From: Endothia cerciana
Lineage: Eukaryota; Ascomycota; Sordariomycetes; Diaporthales; Cryphonectriaceae
Reading direction: 5' to 3'
Assembly (NCBI GenBank): GCA_026119935.1
Contig: JALRMH010000039.1
Coordinates: 186,001-250,000, forward strand
DNA length: 64,000 nt
A program made the position numbers and the translations under genes. Below are positions 11,399 through 23,425 of this stretch, one piece after another; the first letter of the stretch is position 1; every line of letters begins with the position of its first letter. The notes beneath the pieces are model-generated. The model did not search any database, was not told where the DNA came from, and worked only from the letters and a program-made list of their open reading frames with translations.

Positions 11399-13705
11399 CT
11401 AGTCTGCCAGCTCAGCTGGGTTCTCTCCGTCCTCCTTCTCCTCCCCGGCCGCCCCCTCTTCCTTCTTTCCCTTCCCAGCTACTGCGTCTGTGCCGGTGTC
11501 GGCTGCGGACGAGGCTGACTCGGTGGAAACGGTTCCCGCCTCGGCGGGGTGGCCTGCGAGGCTGACGTCGCCCTCATCTTTCTCACCCTCTGTCTTCTCC
11601 TCAGACTGCGATGCACCTTCAGGCCGGCTCTCCTCAGCGGGCGCAGGAGCTTCAGCATGGGTCGGTGGATCCTCACTGGGGCCGGCCTCATCCTTCCCGG
11701 ACGAGCCCCTTCGTCGCTTCGAGTCCAGTTCCTCGATATCGTCCTCGGCCTCGCGCTTGCCGGGTGCAGGACTTGGTAAGGCTGATATGGTGGCGGAAGA
11801 GGGCTCGGTATCCATGCCCTCGGGCGATTTTGCGTCCTCCACCTCGGCCCTGTCTCCCATGATCTCATCTGTCGTTCCAGACTCATCCCCGTTGGTCTCT
11901 TTCTGATTGCTGCCCTCACCGCCCTCGGCTTCTCCCTTGGCTGGCTCTGCTGCGGGTGTCTCAGGCGCGGTCGACGATGGTGTTAAGATGACAGCGTCGT
12001 CACTGCTCTCGGACTGTGCAGCGACCTCGTCTCCGGCGGTGGCAGCCTGAGCCTCGTGCTTCCGTCCCACGGCGGCCTCGACATCGATCCCATGCACTTC
12101 GATATTGCCTCCGCTGCTGATGCTGAACGTAGATGAGGTCGGCGTCTGGGGGCCCATATCCGCCGCGCCGATAATGTCAGGGCCACGAGCATGTGGCACT
12201 TCCTCCTCGTCTGCCATGTCCTCGTCTGATTTCTCGCTAGTGCTGTCCTCCTTTGGGGCCTGAGTCTCACTCCCGCCCCCGGCCCCGGCCTCGGCCATCG
12301 TCGTGTCATCCTCAGCATCCGCTGCCGTCCTCGTCGACGAACTAGCCGCAGATGGGGAGCTGGCCACCACCGGCCCCGACCTCGTAAGCTGGCTGACAGG
12401 GACCACGCCTGCCCTCTGCTCCTGGCGAATGAGCTCGCCCTGTGTGATGACCCTCTGCTGCTGCGCCGCACTCATCGACGAGATGCCGTTGATCGACACG
12501 GTTACGGTCTCGATGCTTCCCATGCCGTTGGGCCCGTCAATCGTCTCCGTGCTCTCCGTCCGCACCTGCGGCTCGAATTGCCGGCCCTGCCCCTGTCTCT
12601 GTTGTGAAGCCGAGGAACCCTGGCCTGCGGCCGCCGCCGCAGCGAGGGGCGACGGGCCACCTTCAGAGCCCAGCGTGGACGACTCGCCCGATTCCGACCC
12701 CGCGTCCCCGCCGTTTGCCACCCGCCGTGCGAGCCACGGGATGGGCGTCAGCAACGCGCCGCCCAGCGCCTCGTCGCTGCCGATCGGTGCGTTGTTGCTG
12801 CTGCCGGGGCTGGCCCACACCGCGGCGGGGCCGGCAGCGCCCCCCGCGCCGCCCTCTTCCCGCTGGCCGTCCACGACACCGTTGACAGAAATGGGCGACA
12901 GGTTCGGCATGGCGGGCGGCAGGGGGTAGATGTTGTTGCCGCTCGTGACGTGTACGACCCGGTCGACCGCGTGCAGGTACGCGGGCAGGGAGCGGTAGTG
13001 CCGCCGCGGCTCGAGGGTGAGCTCGGCGAGGCGCTGGATGGTATGTGGCGGGTAGGTGTGGAAGGTCTCGTTCAGCACGCCGGTAATCTCGGCGAGCATG
13101 GCCGTGATCTGGGGCGGGAGGGCGCCGGGTTCGAGCTCGACGGCTGCTGGTGGGGGTGGCGGCGGCGGCTCGGGGCGCTGTGGTCCTGCTGCCGGAGGGG
13201 CGGGCGAGGCGTTCTCCTTGTTGGTCTCCTGGGACGAGGCCGCCGAGCTGTTGCCGCTGCCGTTGGCGCCGGCGCCGGCGCCGGCGCCGGCCTCATCCTC
13301 ATCCTCGTTGGCGGATGACGGGGGCTCGACGGCGTCCGAGGAAGGAGGCAGGGGCGCGAGGAAGCGCGGTTCTGGGGCCGGGGGCGTGGCGGCGGTGACG
13401 GGCTGGGGGATGCGCGGGCTGGGGAAGTCGCCGTGCGCGATCTGTGGGCGTACACGTCAGTATCACGACGCCCCTGGCGAAGCTCGGGGGCGGTGGTATG
13501 CCATCGGTAACGGCCTGTACCTTCTCGATACGCGACACAAGAGTGGTGAGCAGGAGCGGCCACGTCGAGCTGCGAAAGATGGCCACATGTCAGCGCAGTC
13601 CACGGCGTGAAGGGCTGTCGCGGGTGCCCCGTCTTACTAGTCCATGGTGCCGCCCGCGGCGAGCCTGCGCAGGGTCTCGTCGTCGCCGCTCTCGATCTCC
13701 ATCAT
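11399..13705 (-). CDS. Protein phosphatase 4 regulatory subunit 2 (PPP4R2/Psy4 family)
   Basis: This family binds the PP4 catalytic subunit and directs it to DNA-damage and splicing targets. Exons 13705-13638, 13569-13521 and 13441-11399 join in frame to 719 residues. Introns have GTAAGA and GTACAG donors and CGCAG and CCACAG acceptors. The PPP4R2 domain is split by the introns: WPLLLTTLVSRIEK in exon 2, PRIPQP early in exon 3, then ETFHTYPPHTIQRLAEL at about residues 163-180 and LHAVDRVVHV at about 195-205. A second ATG (13702) follows directly after the first. The remaining two-thirds are low-complexity: an alanine/glycine GAGAG tract encoded by GGCGCC repeats near 13265-13290, then a long Ser/Asp/Glu-rich acidic tail with a KRRR basic motif that may be a nuclear localisation signal. 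The tail makes it longer than yeast Psy4. Identity rests on the N-terminal domain. Confidence 0.85.
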
Positions 13706-16700
13706 GGCTGCTGCTGTGTCTCCGGTAGAGGTCGTCGGGGGCGGTAGGTTGGGTGGGGGGGGGGGGAGGAGAGGATGGGGATCTGCGAGATGCGACCAGG
13801 GATTCAGCCTCGCGATGCGAAAAGTTGAGCCGCGCGGGATGGACTGACTGCACTGCATTCGGGTGGTGCCAGTCTAGCGCCCCTCCCGCCCCCCCCTCCC
13901 CTCCCCAAACTTTCTAGAGCGGAGTGGATCGTGCCCTGCTGCAGGCGCTAGCGGGCAGTGGGCTCAGCGGCCGTGGCTAGAGTGCTGCCCAGCTTCAACC
14001 CCGGGTTTGTGGGGGTTGCCACCGAACCACCTCTCAGCGACATCGCGAAGCGCTCAGGCGGCTTCACGCGCGGGAATAATGGGGGAAGAATCTATGGCCT
14101 AGTCCTTATACACACTTTCATCTTGTGTGGGGATATTATTATATCCTGAATCCTACCGTGCGTGCCCGGCCTTGGCGGACCCTGATTTCTGGCGAGGCGT
14201 GGCCGTGGAGAAGAAAACCTTCTGGGACACAAACCGGCTGCTCACTGACAAGGGACACGCTTTTAACAAAGGGAACACGCACGGGGGAGGTGTCGGGCGC
14301 GGAAGAGCAACACTGATCCACGAGTCAAGGCCATCCATCGTATAGGAAAGGCGAGCGAGGAGATCCAGAGTTCGGGGTCTTCAGGGATGTGTACTACCAA
14401 GCTCATGCAAGGTTGGCGAGCATGATAATTTTTTTCTTTTCGGATCATCTTTGCCGTACCACAGCCTCGCGCCGGCCGGGGTCGACAGGCAGTCCCAGGG
14501 TGATATCAGCATCCGATGTCCCTGGCAGGCCTCATATGGCTGGTGAGACACGGGGTCGGGGGTCGGGGGCAGTCCATGAGGCAGTGGGAGGCTGCACAGC
14601 CCGCGATATGCCACGACAGCATAGCATAATTGATCCAGCATAATTGATCCAGCATGAGCAAATTCCCCCCCCCCCCCGGCGAGATCACATCATATCGGCA
14701 ACGTGCAAGATTGTGCGCTCGCTTACTTACCACTTACCTACGTACCGATTGGCTTGCCGGAAAAGTAGGGGGATGATCGACCTGTAATTTCTCCTGGCTT
14801 GGCTTACAGCATCCAGCCTCTTCTACAAGTTCGTGGATTGGTGTGGGACGTCATGCAACTTTCATTCCCGTCCGTATTAGAACAGAGGCTCTCTCCGACC
14901 TCACGTCCGCTACTATGCACGAGGTTTATGACAACGGCAACCTTTGGAGTCTGGTACAGTAGGCTGGTTAGCGCCAATAGCTGTGGGGCGTTACTGCAGC
15001 ACGGTGTCATGATCAACGGGCTTGCAGATAGGGTCCAGTGCTATTTATAGCGGCCTGTTCCGTGTGTGTTGACGGAATGCCAGAACGTCTTGGGAAGGCG
15101 AAACGCAGGACGGCGACATTCATGGCCATGCGTTTCCTTGATCGCCTGACGGTGACGTCGAGGTGCAGAGGACGGGCATCTGCTGTCCCCGAGCCTTGTC
15201 GGGCTGGGCTCGCCGGCTCTAGGCATGTCGCCTGCCGAACGGCCTCGTGAAACGGCGGGGAAGGGAGGCCTTTACTCGCGTATGTGCATCTTTGATGAGT
15301 CCCGGGGAGGTGCGTACGTCAGCGAGATTGTTCAGTTCGCACTGACCCGGGAAGCGCAGGACGAGCGATTATGTTCGGCTGGGTGGGGGGGGGTGTGTGT
15401 GTGTGTTTGGTCGGCCGGTCGAGGTCGTGCTCGACGCGTCCCGAGGCCCCAACATGGCGCAGAGGAAATGAGGTACGCGCATGCCTCGTCCAGAGATGCC
15501 GACGGGGGGGGGGGGGATCAGATACGGAGCGGATGCCGGCTCGATGGACAGATCCGGCTTGCCCTACACTTCAACCAGGCTGCGAGGACAGGCAAGATCC
15601 GGGTGGGAGGGACGGGCTGGGCGTCCACTCGCCCTCTTGTCAGAAATCGTGGGGAGGCCTGGTGGTCGGGTTCGAGACGCAGCGGGGGGTGTGACGGAAC
15701 CTGGACGACGATCTGAGATGGCGTTTGAGGAAGAGGTGCGCTTCAATGGAGGCGTGGGCTGCCATGGTACTATTGTCGACCGGCAGCAAGCTGTGACCCT
15801 AAAGATCAGGATATGCCTTGGTACGGTCGGCGTCGAGGTGGACGATCCCCTGAGAGCCTCAGGGGGCTATGTAAAGGCTCAGCCCCGAACCCCCCCAGCT
15901 GGGGTAGCCCTCTGTTGTCAAGTGAGCAGGTGGAGGTTGGACCAGATACTATCAGCCTACACCCACTGCCCATGCCCCAGTTCCCGAGATTGGACAGGGA
16001 GGACACGGCCGCATGCACAGCCCTTCTACTATGTAGGCTCTCTACTACGTACAAGCACAGGGTGCCCCGAGGGCGTGGTCCGGCGCGGGAGGAACGAGGG
16101 TTGGCACGCGAGGTGGACTATGAGCTCACAGCCTCCCTCTTCATCCGTGCAAGGTTGGCTTCACCACCAGACAGCAAGCAGCAGCAACAACAACAACAAC
16201 ACACGGAAGTGTCACGGATGCCCACGGTGTCAGGTCTCCCCCTGCTCTGAATCCTGCCCGGGTGTCCGTCTGCCCTGGATTCGAGAAACCTTCTCCTCTG
16301 GAGGTGTGATCGTCGTTTTCGTTTATGCCCGTAGAGGATTTTCCCTTTAAACTTTGACGACCCTCTTTTCCACCGCTTGTGTCTTGCATAAACGAGGCTT
16401 CCAATTTCGATCTCGGCTTAGCGACTGTTGCGTATTCTTTTATTTATTTATTTATTCATTTTTATATCCCTAAAATTTGACTCGCTTGCTTTTTCTTCCT
16501 CTTTTGAGTGCTGTAGGTTTCGGAGGACGGCTGGGTCAGCAGTGTGCAGCAGCAAGTGTCTGGCGTATCCCAGCTTGCAGCCTCCCCCTTCAGCCACTCC
16601 CACACCGGGCAGTCTCAACACCACCCCCTTGACACCCCAAAACGGACCCCTCGTCACTTTTTTTCCTCTTTGATCCTGTCGTCGGTCTGTTTCACCTCCA

Positions 16701-18043
16701 GCCCGTCATTGTCTCCCTCCTCCCACCCCCCCCCCCCCCCCTTTCGACGTCTGACCTGCTCTCTTCAGGTCCAGTATCATCTGCACAGCCCGACGCCGGT
16801 CTGTTCCTGCAACCCGAACCTCGGAATCGACCTTGCCAGCCAGCACGCATCCAGTCCCGTCCCATCTCGTCCCATCTCGTCCCACCAGGCAGTCGGTGCT
16901 CAAACCTGCCAAGCAGCAATTCAATGTCGTGTGGGAACTGACCCCGTCCTGATCTGCAGAAACGGGCCCATCGGGACCCGCCCTACTGCCTCGACCTTGC
17001 CCAGTTTACCCCTTGGCCTGTGCCACACACCACACCCACACACACCCAACACCGTGACCCTGTGGCCTGTGGGCCTCCCCTCTCGTACTGTGAGGACCCA
17101 GCCGTCCACGGGTTCTCTTCTGTGCAGCATCAGGCCTGCCAGCGTTCCCTCTTGTTCTACCCTGTCAACCTGTCAGACTAAGCCCTGGGGCTACGGAGCA
17201 CCCTGCGAGAAACATCCCTGGACTACATCTGCAACTGGCTCGGGACCCCGAGGACAGGCTTTGGACTTGAGACTTGAAAGACTTTCATCAACAAGAGATC
17301 CGCACTTGCACCGCCGCCCCCGACTCCCCCCCATCCCACTCGATCCCGACACCCGCCAGAGAACGATATCAGGCCCACGAGGAGAAAACGAAGACAAGAA
17401 AAGAGAGGGCACGAGAGAAGGGAGCACTGCTTTCATCATCATCATTCCACCATCCATCGCCCGCCGGCCTGGCCATCGATCGACCCATCCGTCAATCTCC
17501 TTTTTCCAACGGCCCGTCAGTCGTTCATTCGTTCGTCGTCTCACTCGCACGCGTGCGATTTCGTATTCCTTCCTCTCGCTAGGCCCGACCAACAGCCAAC
17601 GCCAGTCCGGCTGGAAGTGATCATCGGCCGCTAGACCACTGCCTGAGGAATCCTGCGCTTCGGTTTCGCCCTCGACCGCCTTCACGTCTCCACCCCCCAG
17701 CTCAGCTGTTAGCTGCAACAGAACCGACCGCTCCCCATCTCGACACCGACAATCCTTATTACGGGATTACGGCTTACGGCAACATCGTCGTCGGCGCCAT
17801 CCATCACCCTCCCAACCCCTCCTCCCCGAAACTTTATTCCTGCCGACGCCTCGACTGCGACTTTTTCATCGGCTCCTCCCTTCAGGAGTCGATCCCAAAT
17901 CGCCCGTCCTGGCTCCACGCGATACTCGGCGGTCCCTCCTCTCCGCCGACCCTGCAGCCTTCTACCGGCTCGACGACGGGAGTTCAGAAGGAGGGTATTT
18001 CCACAGAGAGGGTCTTGCCCCTACCCACCGGTCGCGCGCCAGC
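13706..18043. other. Long divergent intergenic / 5' leader region
   Basis: A 4.3 kb region between the PP4R2 start (-) and the UPF0658 gene start (+). It carries several G or C homopolymers (13755-13766, 14665-14677, 15504-15516, 16726-16741), a 14-bp tandem duplication at 14625-14652, a CAA/CAG run near 16180-16200 and a TTTA repeat near 16437-16460. The stretch 16.6-18.0 kb is C-rich, with low-complexity open frames on both strands, and may be a long 5' UTR. No protein domain was recognised. Confidence 0.45.
14625..14652. repeat. 14-bp tandem duplication
   Basis: The unit CATAATTGATCCAG occurs twice in perfect tandem at 14625-14638 and 14639-14652, just before a 13-C run. Confidence 0.9.
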
Positions 18044-19265
18044 ATGAATCGGAACAGCCTCAACTTCATGGATGGGCCATGGCCCAAGGCGTTCTTCGCC
18101 GCCATGTCGATACAGGCCGTGATATGCATGGCCTTCGAAATGTAAGACCCTCAGCGAGCTCGCCTTCATTCAGGCAACCCCTCCGCCGACACTGCCGCTG
18201 ACGCAACGCCGCTTGCCTTCTTCAGATACACATTCGCCATGTTCCAGTCCCATCTCTTGTCGACCAGCGAACCCAAGGATAGCAACACGACCGCCCAGTA
18301 CAAGACCATCCCGACCTTCCTGACCCTCTTCATCTTCGGCTTTCTGTACGAGCTGGTGCTCACCTGGGACGCCCTGCGCCTGAAGAACACGATCCAGATC
18401 ATCGGTCTCTGCATTGCAAACCTCGCCTTGCTGGTCTACACCGCGATCCAGATCGACCAGATTCAAACGGCTATCGATGATTTGGGAAATGTCGATGCCC
18501 TCTCGGGCGCCTATACGAATTCAAAGGGCGAACAGGTCACGGCAGCACAGTCACTCTGGGGCGAGGTTCAGGGCTTCCTTATCGCTATTCCCATAATCCT
18601 GGCAGTCTTCACCATCGTTCTGTCTTATGTTGCCTGGAAGCTGTACCAGGTCTTTGCTTGGGATATCCTCAAGCAGATCGGGGCAGACTACAGGATGAAG
18701 AAGCGGTTCTTGCACTACCAGGTAAGCCGTGGTAACGGTTTGACCCGTGTGGACGGGGACCTGACTGACACGCTCTATATAGGTTTACATTGCCCTGCTC
18801 AAGTTCGACTTCTTCTTCTTCCTCGGTTTTACCGTGCAATTCGTCGTCGTCGTCGGTGGCTATGGCAAGGCCGAGTATTACCTGACCATCGCTGCCATGC
18901 CAGTTACGATCTTCATCCTTCTGGCCGCTGCCTACTTCACTCGCCACGAGAACAAGATCGGATCCTTCAGCGTCATCGTCCTCTACTTCGGAGGTCTCGC
19001 ATACTTCATCTTCAAGCTCTTCCGAATCTACCAGCACGCCGCCCAGTACATGCCCGTGCGCAAGAGTTTGACCGCCTTCGCGGTTCTAGCCATTCTGTTG
19101 CTGATCTGCACGATCGTCAACGCCTTCTATTGCATGAACAACTACGGCAACGGACTTAAGGGGCATCTTCTCAAGGCAAAGTCGGTTCCGGAGAAGAGCG
19201 ACGACGGCAGTGTCGACATGCACCACCTGAAGCCGACGGCACCGACGAGGATGACGATCGACTAA
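18044..19265 (+). CDS. UPF0658 Golgi apparatus membrane protein
   Basis: Exons 18044-18141, 18226-18721 and 18783-19265 give 358 residues. Introns have GTAAGA and GTAAGC donors and TTCAG and ATATAG acceptors. The protein is a polytopic membrane protein with about seven hydrophobic spans, including FFAAMSIQAVICMAFE near the N-terminus, FLTLFIFGFLYELVL, FLIAIPIILAVFTIVLSYVAW and TAFAVLAILLLICTIV. Loops around the DILKQIGADYRMKKRFLHYQ segment are characteristic of the UPF0658 family. Fission yeast homologues locate to the Golgi; no biochemical function is established. The short hydrophilic C-terminal tail ends in MTID. The first ATG in frame is used and sits near the conserved MDGPWPKAFF opening. 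Confidence 0.88.
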
Positions 19266-20417
19266 GGACCCCCTGATCTTCTCTGGTTGTCGGGGGAGGG
19301 AAGAAGGAGGGGGGGGGGGGAGGGGCGCTTAGATATGCCGGATGACTGATCACGACGTAATGACCGACTCGTTCGTCCTCAGGATTCCACCCCGTCAAAC
19401 CTTAGCACCGAGATACGGCCCCATGCCGGCCGATTGCGAAGCAGAGACGACGAAGCACGAATCCGATTTATACCACATAAATATTTGAATAGGATATATC
19501 CCACTACCTGGGTTCCATCTTTACCGGCGTTCTTGAGGGGCTAACTCAAGTGGGATTTTTTTTGGGGGAGGGGGGGGAGGGGGGCGTTTTTGGGAATAAG
19601 CGTCGGGTCCGCTCTCCTCGGCGAGGTGAGCGAGCGTGCCCTGGTATTTCTGAGCGGTTTACAGAAATAAATCCGAGAATCAATCAAGGGCGGGTGACGG
19701 AGGTGTTGACGCGGGCCGGGTCGCCTTCCCTCTGCAAAGGGCCCTAAGCATTTACAGCGGGATATACTCTTTTCTTTGTTCCTTTTTTATTATTACTATT
19801 TCTGAGTGATACGCCTGGCTTTGTTTGATACCTACTCGGGGAGGAGAGATAGCCCTCACCCATCGGCTTGAGCAATGGAGCAAAAATTTTCCTTTCTTCA
19901 CCTGACTTGTGTGAGTCCCGGTGGAGGGGGAGTGTGGTCGACGAGTTGGAGCTCACCCACGACTGTGTGCCATGGGAGAGGACCAAGGTAAAGGATGAGG
20001 GCGTTGAGAGACTTGACCCCAGCTGCCGTGTCTGTTTGAACAGGTGAACACGGCAGTAACCCTCATTTCCCAAGATGAGCCCTTCGGCTCTCTTTTGACG
20101 AACCCCCGGCCCGCGGATATCTCCTGAGCAAGAGACCGAAATGCGTCATTATCTTCCTACTTGGGTAGGTCGCCTCAGAGAGGCCCAGGCGCAATTTAGG
20201 CTCAGGGAGACGGAAAGGTTGGGGGGGGGGGGGGAAGGGTGTGGGAAAGGTCGAGCGTGCACCATCATCTATCTAAACTTGGGGCGGGTAGAACACACAG
20301 GGTGGGTGAGAGCCTGGTGCCACCAGGCAATGTGGACGTTGCTCAGTATCGCCTGGGCTCATCATTGCGCTACGCCGATACGCTCGCTATACATAAGGAT
20401 GCCGGGGATAGTGGTGT

Positions 20418-20418
<1 letters not shown>

Positions 20419-20466
<48 letters not shown>

Positions 20467-20504
20467 CGGGGGGGGGGGGGGGGGGGGGGGGCGGGCGGGC
20501 GGGG
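20419..20504. repeat. Poly-G low-complexity tract abutting the gap
   Basis: Almost pure G for about 85 bases, with an isolated C at 20467 and a GCGGGCGGGC end, running directly into the N bases. A tract of this length is more likely an assembly artefact than a true biological sequence. Confidence 0.9.
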
Positions 20505-20514
20505 NNNNNNNNNN
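20505..20514. other. Assembly gap (10 N)
   Basis: Ten undefined bases. The true gap length is unknown. Confidence 1.
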
Positions 20515-21052
20515 GGTGGTTGTGGCAATGTATGGCCTGGGTACTTCTTTGCGCTACGCCGAAACCCGCGCTTTACTTTCGTCTCCGGGGTTTTTTGGTG
20601 GCCCCCCCCCCCCCCCCCCCCAAAAATCACGAAACCTCCTCTCCCCTCGCCCTATGGCCGCGTCGCTGCCTCCCTCCCCTGTGAGAATACATACATGCGC
20701 GACAATGCGCGACAATCACCTCGTCCCTGCACGCTCTAGCTATGCTGACTGCGTGGTCGAAAGATCCCAAGACCCTCGCATGGTGTAATGACTCGCCCAG
20801 CCCTCTTTGAGGTGAGGCCTATAGCAATGGCGGTAACTGATGTAGGCAGCCTTTCCTTGCACACACGGTGCACCACCGGCTGCGAACCGGAAATCAGATA
20901 ATGCGTCCGGCCAGAGCTTTGTGGCGCTTGATGATGGTCGTGCTCAGTTATTCAACTACTGACATGAGCCCGAGATCCTCGATCCTCGATCCCCGAACCT
21001 CTGTGTCCCTCAGCAGGGTCATGCCCGGTGGTAAAGCTTGCCACCATCCACA

Positions 21053-22540
21053 CTACAGAATGATCTGCCTCGCGTCGCGCAGCTGACCCTCCACCGGGCA
21101 GTAGGGGCATTTGTACCGGGACTGGCTCCGCACCAGGTTCCGGAGTGATTCCTTCGCAAGGACGTGTCCGCAGGGGAGCATCATGGGCGGGTTTTCGTCG
21201 GTGGTCTGCTCCTTGGAGACGGGGCAGACAAAGATGCTATGGTAGATCATGCTCCTCGGCAGAGGCGTCTCGAACGCGAGCTCGCTCGCGGTGGTCCATG
21301 ATGCGCGCGCCGCAGTCATCTGCTCGACGTACTTCATAAGCCGAGGCAGCGAGATGGCACCCGCCGTGGCGGCGACGTAGAGCGGCGACTCGGCCGAGAG
21401 CCCAAGCAGGGAGCAGAATTCCCGCGTGAAGGACGCGGCGATGTCGTCGAAGCTGCTGTCACTCCCAGCATCCGACGACAGGAACAGGGACGCGTACGGC
21501 GAGTCGGGCAGGTTTGACTGGAAGACGAGCGCCGAGGCCAGCTGGGCGATCTCTTTGGCGTGCCGGTCGGCGAAGCGCGGGAAGTTAGACTGCGCGTAGT
21601 GCATGGCCGCCGGGAGTCCGCTCCCGTCCCTGCCACTGTCCCTCAGCTGCTGCTGGATCAGGTAGATATATTGCCGCTTGCACAGCTCGAACTCGAGGTC
21701 GGACCCGCGGGCCTCGAGCTCGACGGTGTTCTGGTGGGCCCACTCGATCGCGGGCAGGAGATTTTGGTTCTTGAGCTCGGACAGGATCGCGTACATCGTC
21801 GCGAATTTCTCTTGTAGCTGGTGAGACTCGAGCTCGCGCACTTGTGCCGTGGGCCCGCCATCTCCGCCGCCCACGTAGGCCGTATCTGCTAGGGCCTGCG
21901 GGACGCCCGTATTTGGTGTTGTGTTGTCGTCATCCTGGTCATCGTCCGGGTGTTCTGTGTCCATGTCTCTATCGTCGTTGGGCGGGACGCGCGTATACGG
22001 CTGTCCATGAGACGGCGCTGGCGAAGGGCCGCATTGACACACCCGTTCCAGCTCCTGCTGCTGAGCTTCTTGTACGAAGGTCGACGCAACACCAAACTGG
22101 CCCTCTCGCAGTAGGTGCCACGTGATGGCGCGGTTGATAAGCTCGGTGTTCTTGGCCATGGCATCGTCATCGGTGGGAAGGGCTCGGGTGGGGAAGGTCC
22201 TGTTGAGGACCTTGACGGAGTCCTTGCGCACTTTGTCGACCTTCCTCAGGTCGTCATTGATAGCATCGAAGCCCTCCTTCACGGGGTTCTGGAGCTTGGT
22301 GAGGGTGAGGGTCGCGGTGTGGGGGTCGGAAGCTTGCGGTTGAGTGTCAGGTCAGCCACGGGCCGGGCATGCGACGGGGGAGAATCGAACAGACTACACA
22401 CCCTGAGCTATCTGTTCTCTTGCCTGGGTCAGGATCTCTATTATCCTGTCGACATCCTCGACGGCGGCTGTGAGGCGTTCGGTGGTGCCGTTGGCCAGAC
22501 GGTCGAGCTCGTTGAGGAGGCCGGGTATATCTGTTTCCAT
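21053..22540 (-). CDS. rmd5: GID/CTLH E3 ubiquitin ligase subunit RMD5 (GID2)
   Basis: RMD5 is one of the two RING-like subunits of the GID (CTLH) complex. In yeast this complex ubiquitinates gluconeogenic enzymes when glucose returns. Exons 22540-22402 and 22332-21053 join in frame (GTGTGT donor, CGCAAG acceptor) to 472 residues. Visible features are a coiled N-terminus (METDIPGLLNELDRLANG), a LisH-like segment (LINRAITWHLLREGQFGVA), a CTLH/CRA region (FATMYAILSELKNQNLLPAIEWA and following helices), and a C-terminal degenerate RING (RING-Gid) with CPVSKEQ, LPCGHVLAKESL and KCPYCP near residues 410-460. The RING has fewer metal ligands than a classical RING, as is normal for this family. It is divergent from the STB6-like gene. 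Confidence 0.92.
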
Positions 22541-23425
22541 AATATCAATGATAAGGGGGGTGGGATGTAATTAATGGCAGCAGCGGTCAGCTTGAGGATG
22601 TGTGTTTGTTTGTAGGAGTTTTTACTCTCGGGAGTATCGATGAGCGTGGTTGTTGGGAGTGCGCGGTGCACGGGTGGAAAGGTTGTCAAGAGTTGAGGGC
22701 TGGAGATGAAGTCACTGAGGACGGGGGCTAGAAAGGTCGAGCCAGGATAAGATAATCAACCACGCTTCCCGGCACGATGACCCAGCATTATAAGATCTGC
22801 TGGATGCCCGACATGGTCCAACTCTGAGAGATTAGCGACGCGTTTCTCTAGTGAGGTTGATAGCCCTCATGAATTGGCTGGTTTAACAGCACGAAAGTAG
22901 TGGTCAGTCCAGTTGAGGTCATCCCATTCCTGTCGTCTCTCACAGTTGCAGGCCGATCCCCGCTGGGAGCACCGTCCTGTCCTTGCTGTGCTGCCCCGGA
23001 TTTGCCCCACTATGCCCACCTGAAGGTGCCGCTGGGCCGTGCTGACCCCCTGTTACGGCCCGCGCTCGCAGCCCCCTATTTTTAATTCTTGCTGCCCTAA
23101 GGCAGCTCGACCATGACGAGTGACGAGTGACGAGTGACGAGTGACGGTTGAAGACGGCTGTCACATGCCATCCGGCCTTCCTAGCGACACAACCCAGCTC
23201 ATGGGTACGGCCACGGTGACCAGGTATAACTCACACGACAAATACCCTTGCTGAACAATACCGGAGACAGGACAACATGACACTCTCATACTGAAGTTGT
23301 CCACCGTTCGGCCATCGTTCCAATATGCGTCCAAGCCTCCGGATCGGTTACTGGATGCAGAGACACCTGTCGCACATGAGGATATAGTAACGGCCTGACC
23401 CCCTGGGAAGGTAAGGCCAGAGACA
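22541..23425. other. rmd5 / STB6-like divergent intergenic region
   Basis: An 885-bp bidirectional upstream region. It holds a short 7-bp tandem repeat at 23114-23146. No coding sequence was recognised. Confidence 0.6.
23114..23146. repeat. 7-bp tandem repeat
   Basis: The unit TGACGAG is repeated four times, followed by a partial copy. Confidence 0.9.

Larger units (their letters stand above)
19266..21052. other. Convergent intergenic region with homopolymers and assembly gap
   Basis: Lies between the convergent UPF0658 and rmd5 genes. It contains G runs at 19309-19320, around 19560-19580 and at 20221-20234, a large G tract at about 20419-20504 running into an N gap, and a 20-C run at 20602-20621. 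Open frames here are artefacts of homopolymer sequence. No gene was recognised. Confidence 0.6.

Noticed and set aside
11983..12929. Long frames on both strands inside the PP4R2 gene
   Set aside because: Shadows of the GC-rich third-position codon use of the real gene.
15481..16350. 289-codon plus-strand frame containing a poly-G run
   Set aside because: Low-complexity, Arg/Gly-rich translation without family features. It depends on the length of a G homopolymer.
16544..17620. 358-codon Ser/Pro/Thr-rich plus-strand frame
   Set aside because: C-rich leader sequence upstream of the UPF0658 gene gives open frames on both strands. More likely 5' UTR.
20141..20788. Frame through the assembly gap
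   Set aside because: Made of poly-G and N. Not a gene.
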